6,239 bases of DNA, from contig DAHUZG010000391.1 of NCBI GenBank assembly GCA_027306715.1, forward strand, positions 1 to 6,239, written 5' to 3'. Source of the stretch: Acidimicrobiaceae bacterium. Its GTDB lineage: Bacteria > Actinomycetota > Acidimicrobiia > Acidimicrobiales > Bog-793. The notes under the pieces were generated by a model, which saw only the letters and a program-made list of their open reading frames with translations, was not told the DNA's origin and ran no database searches. Below, piece by piece: positions 5,667 to 6,239 of the stretch. Numbering within the stretch: position 1 is the stretch's first letter; each line of letters opens with the position of its first letter. Made by a program: the position numbers and the translations under genes.

Positions 5667-6113
5667 TCAGGCCGGCACGACCTCGACGGTCAGCCTGAAC
5701 TCCACATCTGCATGCAGCTTGACAGCGACCTCGTGGGTGCCGAGCGACTTGATCGGCTCGCTGTCGAGGATCCGACGGCGGTCGAGCTCGATCCCGGTCT
5801 GGCGCTGCACCGCTTCGACCACGTCGCTCGGGGTGATCGAGCCGAAGAGACGACCTTCCCGACCCGCTCGGGCCGGGATGGTGACCACTGCCGGCACGAG
5901 TCGCTGAGCGACGCTCTCGGCGCCCTCGCGGTCACGGGCATCCCTGCGGTCGCGCGAGCGCCGCATCGCAGCCGCCTGGGCACTCACGCCCGCCGTGGCG
6001 GGAATGGCGGCACCCGAGGGCACGAGATGGTTCCGGGCGTAGCCATCGGCGACATCGAGGATGTCGCCGCGCTTGCCGAGGCGGGCCACGTCGGCACGAA
6101 GGACGATCTTCAT
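5667..6113 (-). CDS. rplI: 50S ribosomal protein L9
   Basis: L9 binds 23S rRNA near the base of the L1 stalk and affects translational fidelity. The 148 residues are the usual length. The N-terminal rRNA-binding domain carries the L9 signature in MKIVLRADVARLGKRGDILD, followed by VADGYARNHLVPSG (residues 21-34). A long charged, Arg-rich helix (about 45-75) connects to the C-terminal domain, with GREGRLFGSIT (about 84-94) and EPIKSLGTHEVAVKLH (about 119-134), both family hallmarks. ATG 6113 has GGGAG 6 bases upstream and overlaps the stop of the preceding gene as ATGA, so the two are translationally coupled. dnaB follows on the same strand, matching the common rpsF-ssb-rpsR-rplI-dnaB order. 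Confidence 0.96.
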   Translation of the reverse strand: MKIVLRADVARLGKRGDILDVADGYARNHLVPSGAAIPATAGVSAQAAAMRRSRDRRDARDREGAESVAQRLVPAVVTIPARAGREGRLFGSITPSDVVEAVQRQTGIELDRRRILDSEPIKSLGTHEVAVKLHADVEFRLTVEVVPA

Positions 6114-6239
6114 TCGTCGCTCCCGCCGACGCCGGCCCCGGCGAGCTCGGCCGTCTCGGTGGCGCCGCCCGCGGGCGCCGCGCCGCCGGCGGGGCCTGCG
6201 GCCCCGTCCGGGGACCTCGCGCCGTCGTTCGGACGACCG
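6110..6239 (-). CDS. C-terminal end of the gene upstream of rplI (partial; probably rpsR or ssb)
   Basis: Only the last 42 codons are in the window; the start lies beyond the right edge. The reading frame ends in TGA at 6112-6110 and shares ATGA with the rplI start. The tail is rich in Gly, Ala, Pro and acidic residues and ends in AGAGVGGSDE; it looks disordered. Gene order predicts rpsR (S18) or ssb here. The end does not match the acidic DDDIPF-like tip of SSB, nor the short basic end usual for S18, so neither can be named from what is visible. The in-frame alternative on this strand, continuous with rplI, is almost pure Arg/Gly and unlikely to be coding. Confidence 0.6.
   Translation of the reverse strand, partial: GRPNDGARSPDGAAGPAGGAAPAGGATETAELAGAGVGGSDE

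Overview
The window is about 6.2 kb of very GC-rich bacterial DNA. The codon use, the many GTG starts and the rplI-dnaB gene order point to a high-GC actinobacterium. An Acidimicrobiia-like lineage is possible, but that is my inference and no marker here proves it. Almost all of the sequence is chromosomal housekeeping genes. I see no transposase, integrase, CRISPR array, tRNA or rRNA.

Left part, plus strand: a short orphan ParA-type ATPase (35-634). It is followed by a 122-bp convergent gap with a terminator-like hairpin and two perfect short tandem duplications. Facing it on the minus strand is a 67-codon gene of unknown function (757-960) with a textbook ribosome binding site. A 172-bp, relatively AT-rich divergent region carries a 17-bp operator-like inverted repeat and separates this small gene from purK.

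Middle, plus strand: purK (1133-2290, N5-CAIR synthetase, purine synthesis) and an ornithine carbamoyltransferase (2370-3368, arginine metabolism). They lie 79 bp apart and may be co-transcribed, although their pathways differ. The carbamoyltransferase resembles the E. coli ArgF/ArcB type and has two substitutions in usually conserved motifs. A perfect 8-bp-arm hairpin lies between its end and the convergent end of dnaB.

Right part, minus strand, read right to left: the last 42 codons of an unidentified upstream gene, rplI (ribosomal protein L9, coupled by an ATGA overlap), a 299-bp gap rich in short palindromes, and dnaB (replicative helicase). This matches the widespread rpsF-ssb-rpsR-rplI-dnaB cluster.

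The most interesting object is a 193-residue mini-intein inside DnaB (DNA 3607-4185). It has the splicing motifs of a class 1 intein and no visible homing endonuclease. It interrupts the conserved DLRE/SGAIEQD helicase motif between E and S. That is two residues upstream of the G/S junction I recall for the well-known Synechocystis DnaB intein. Apart from this the window looks ordinary, and I found no convincing new multi-gene system.
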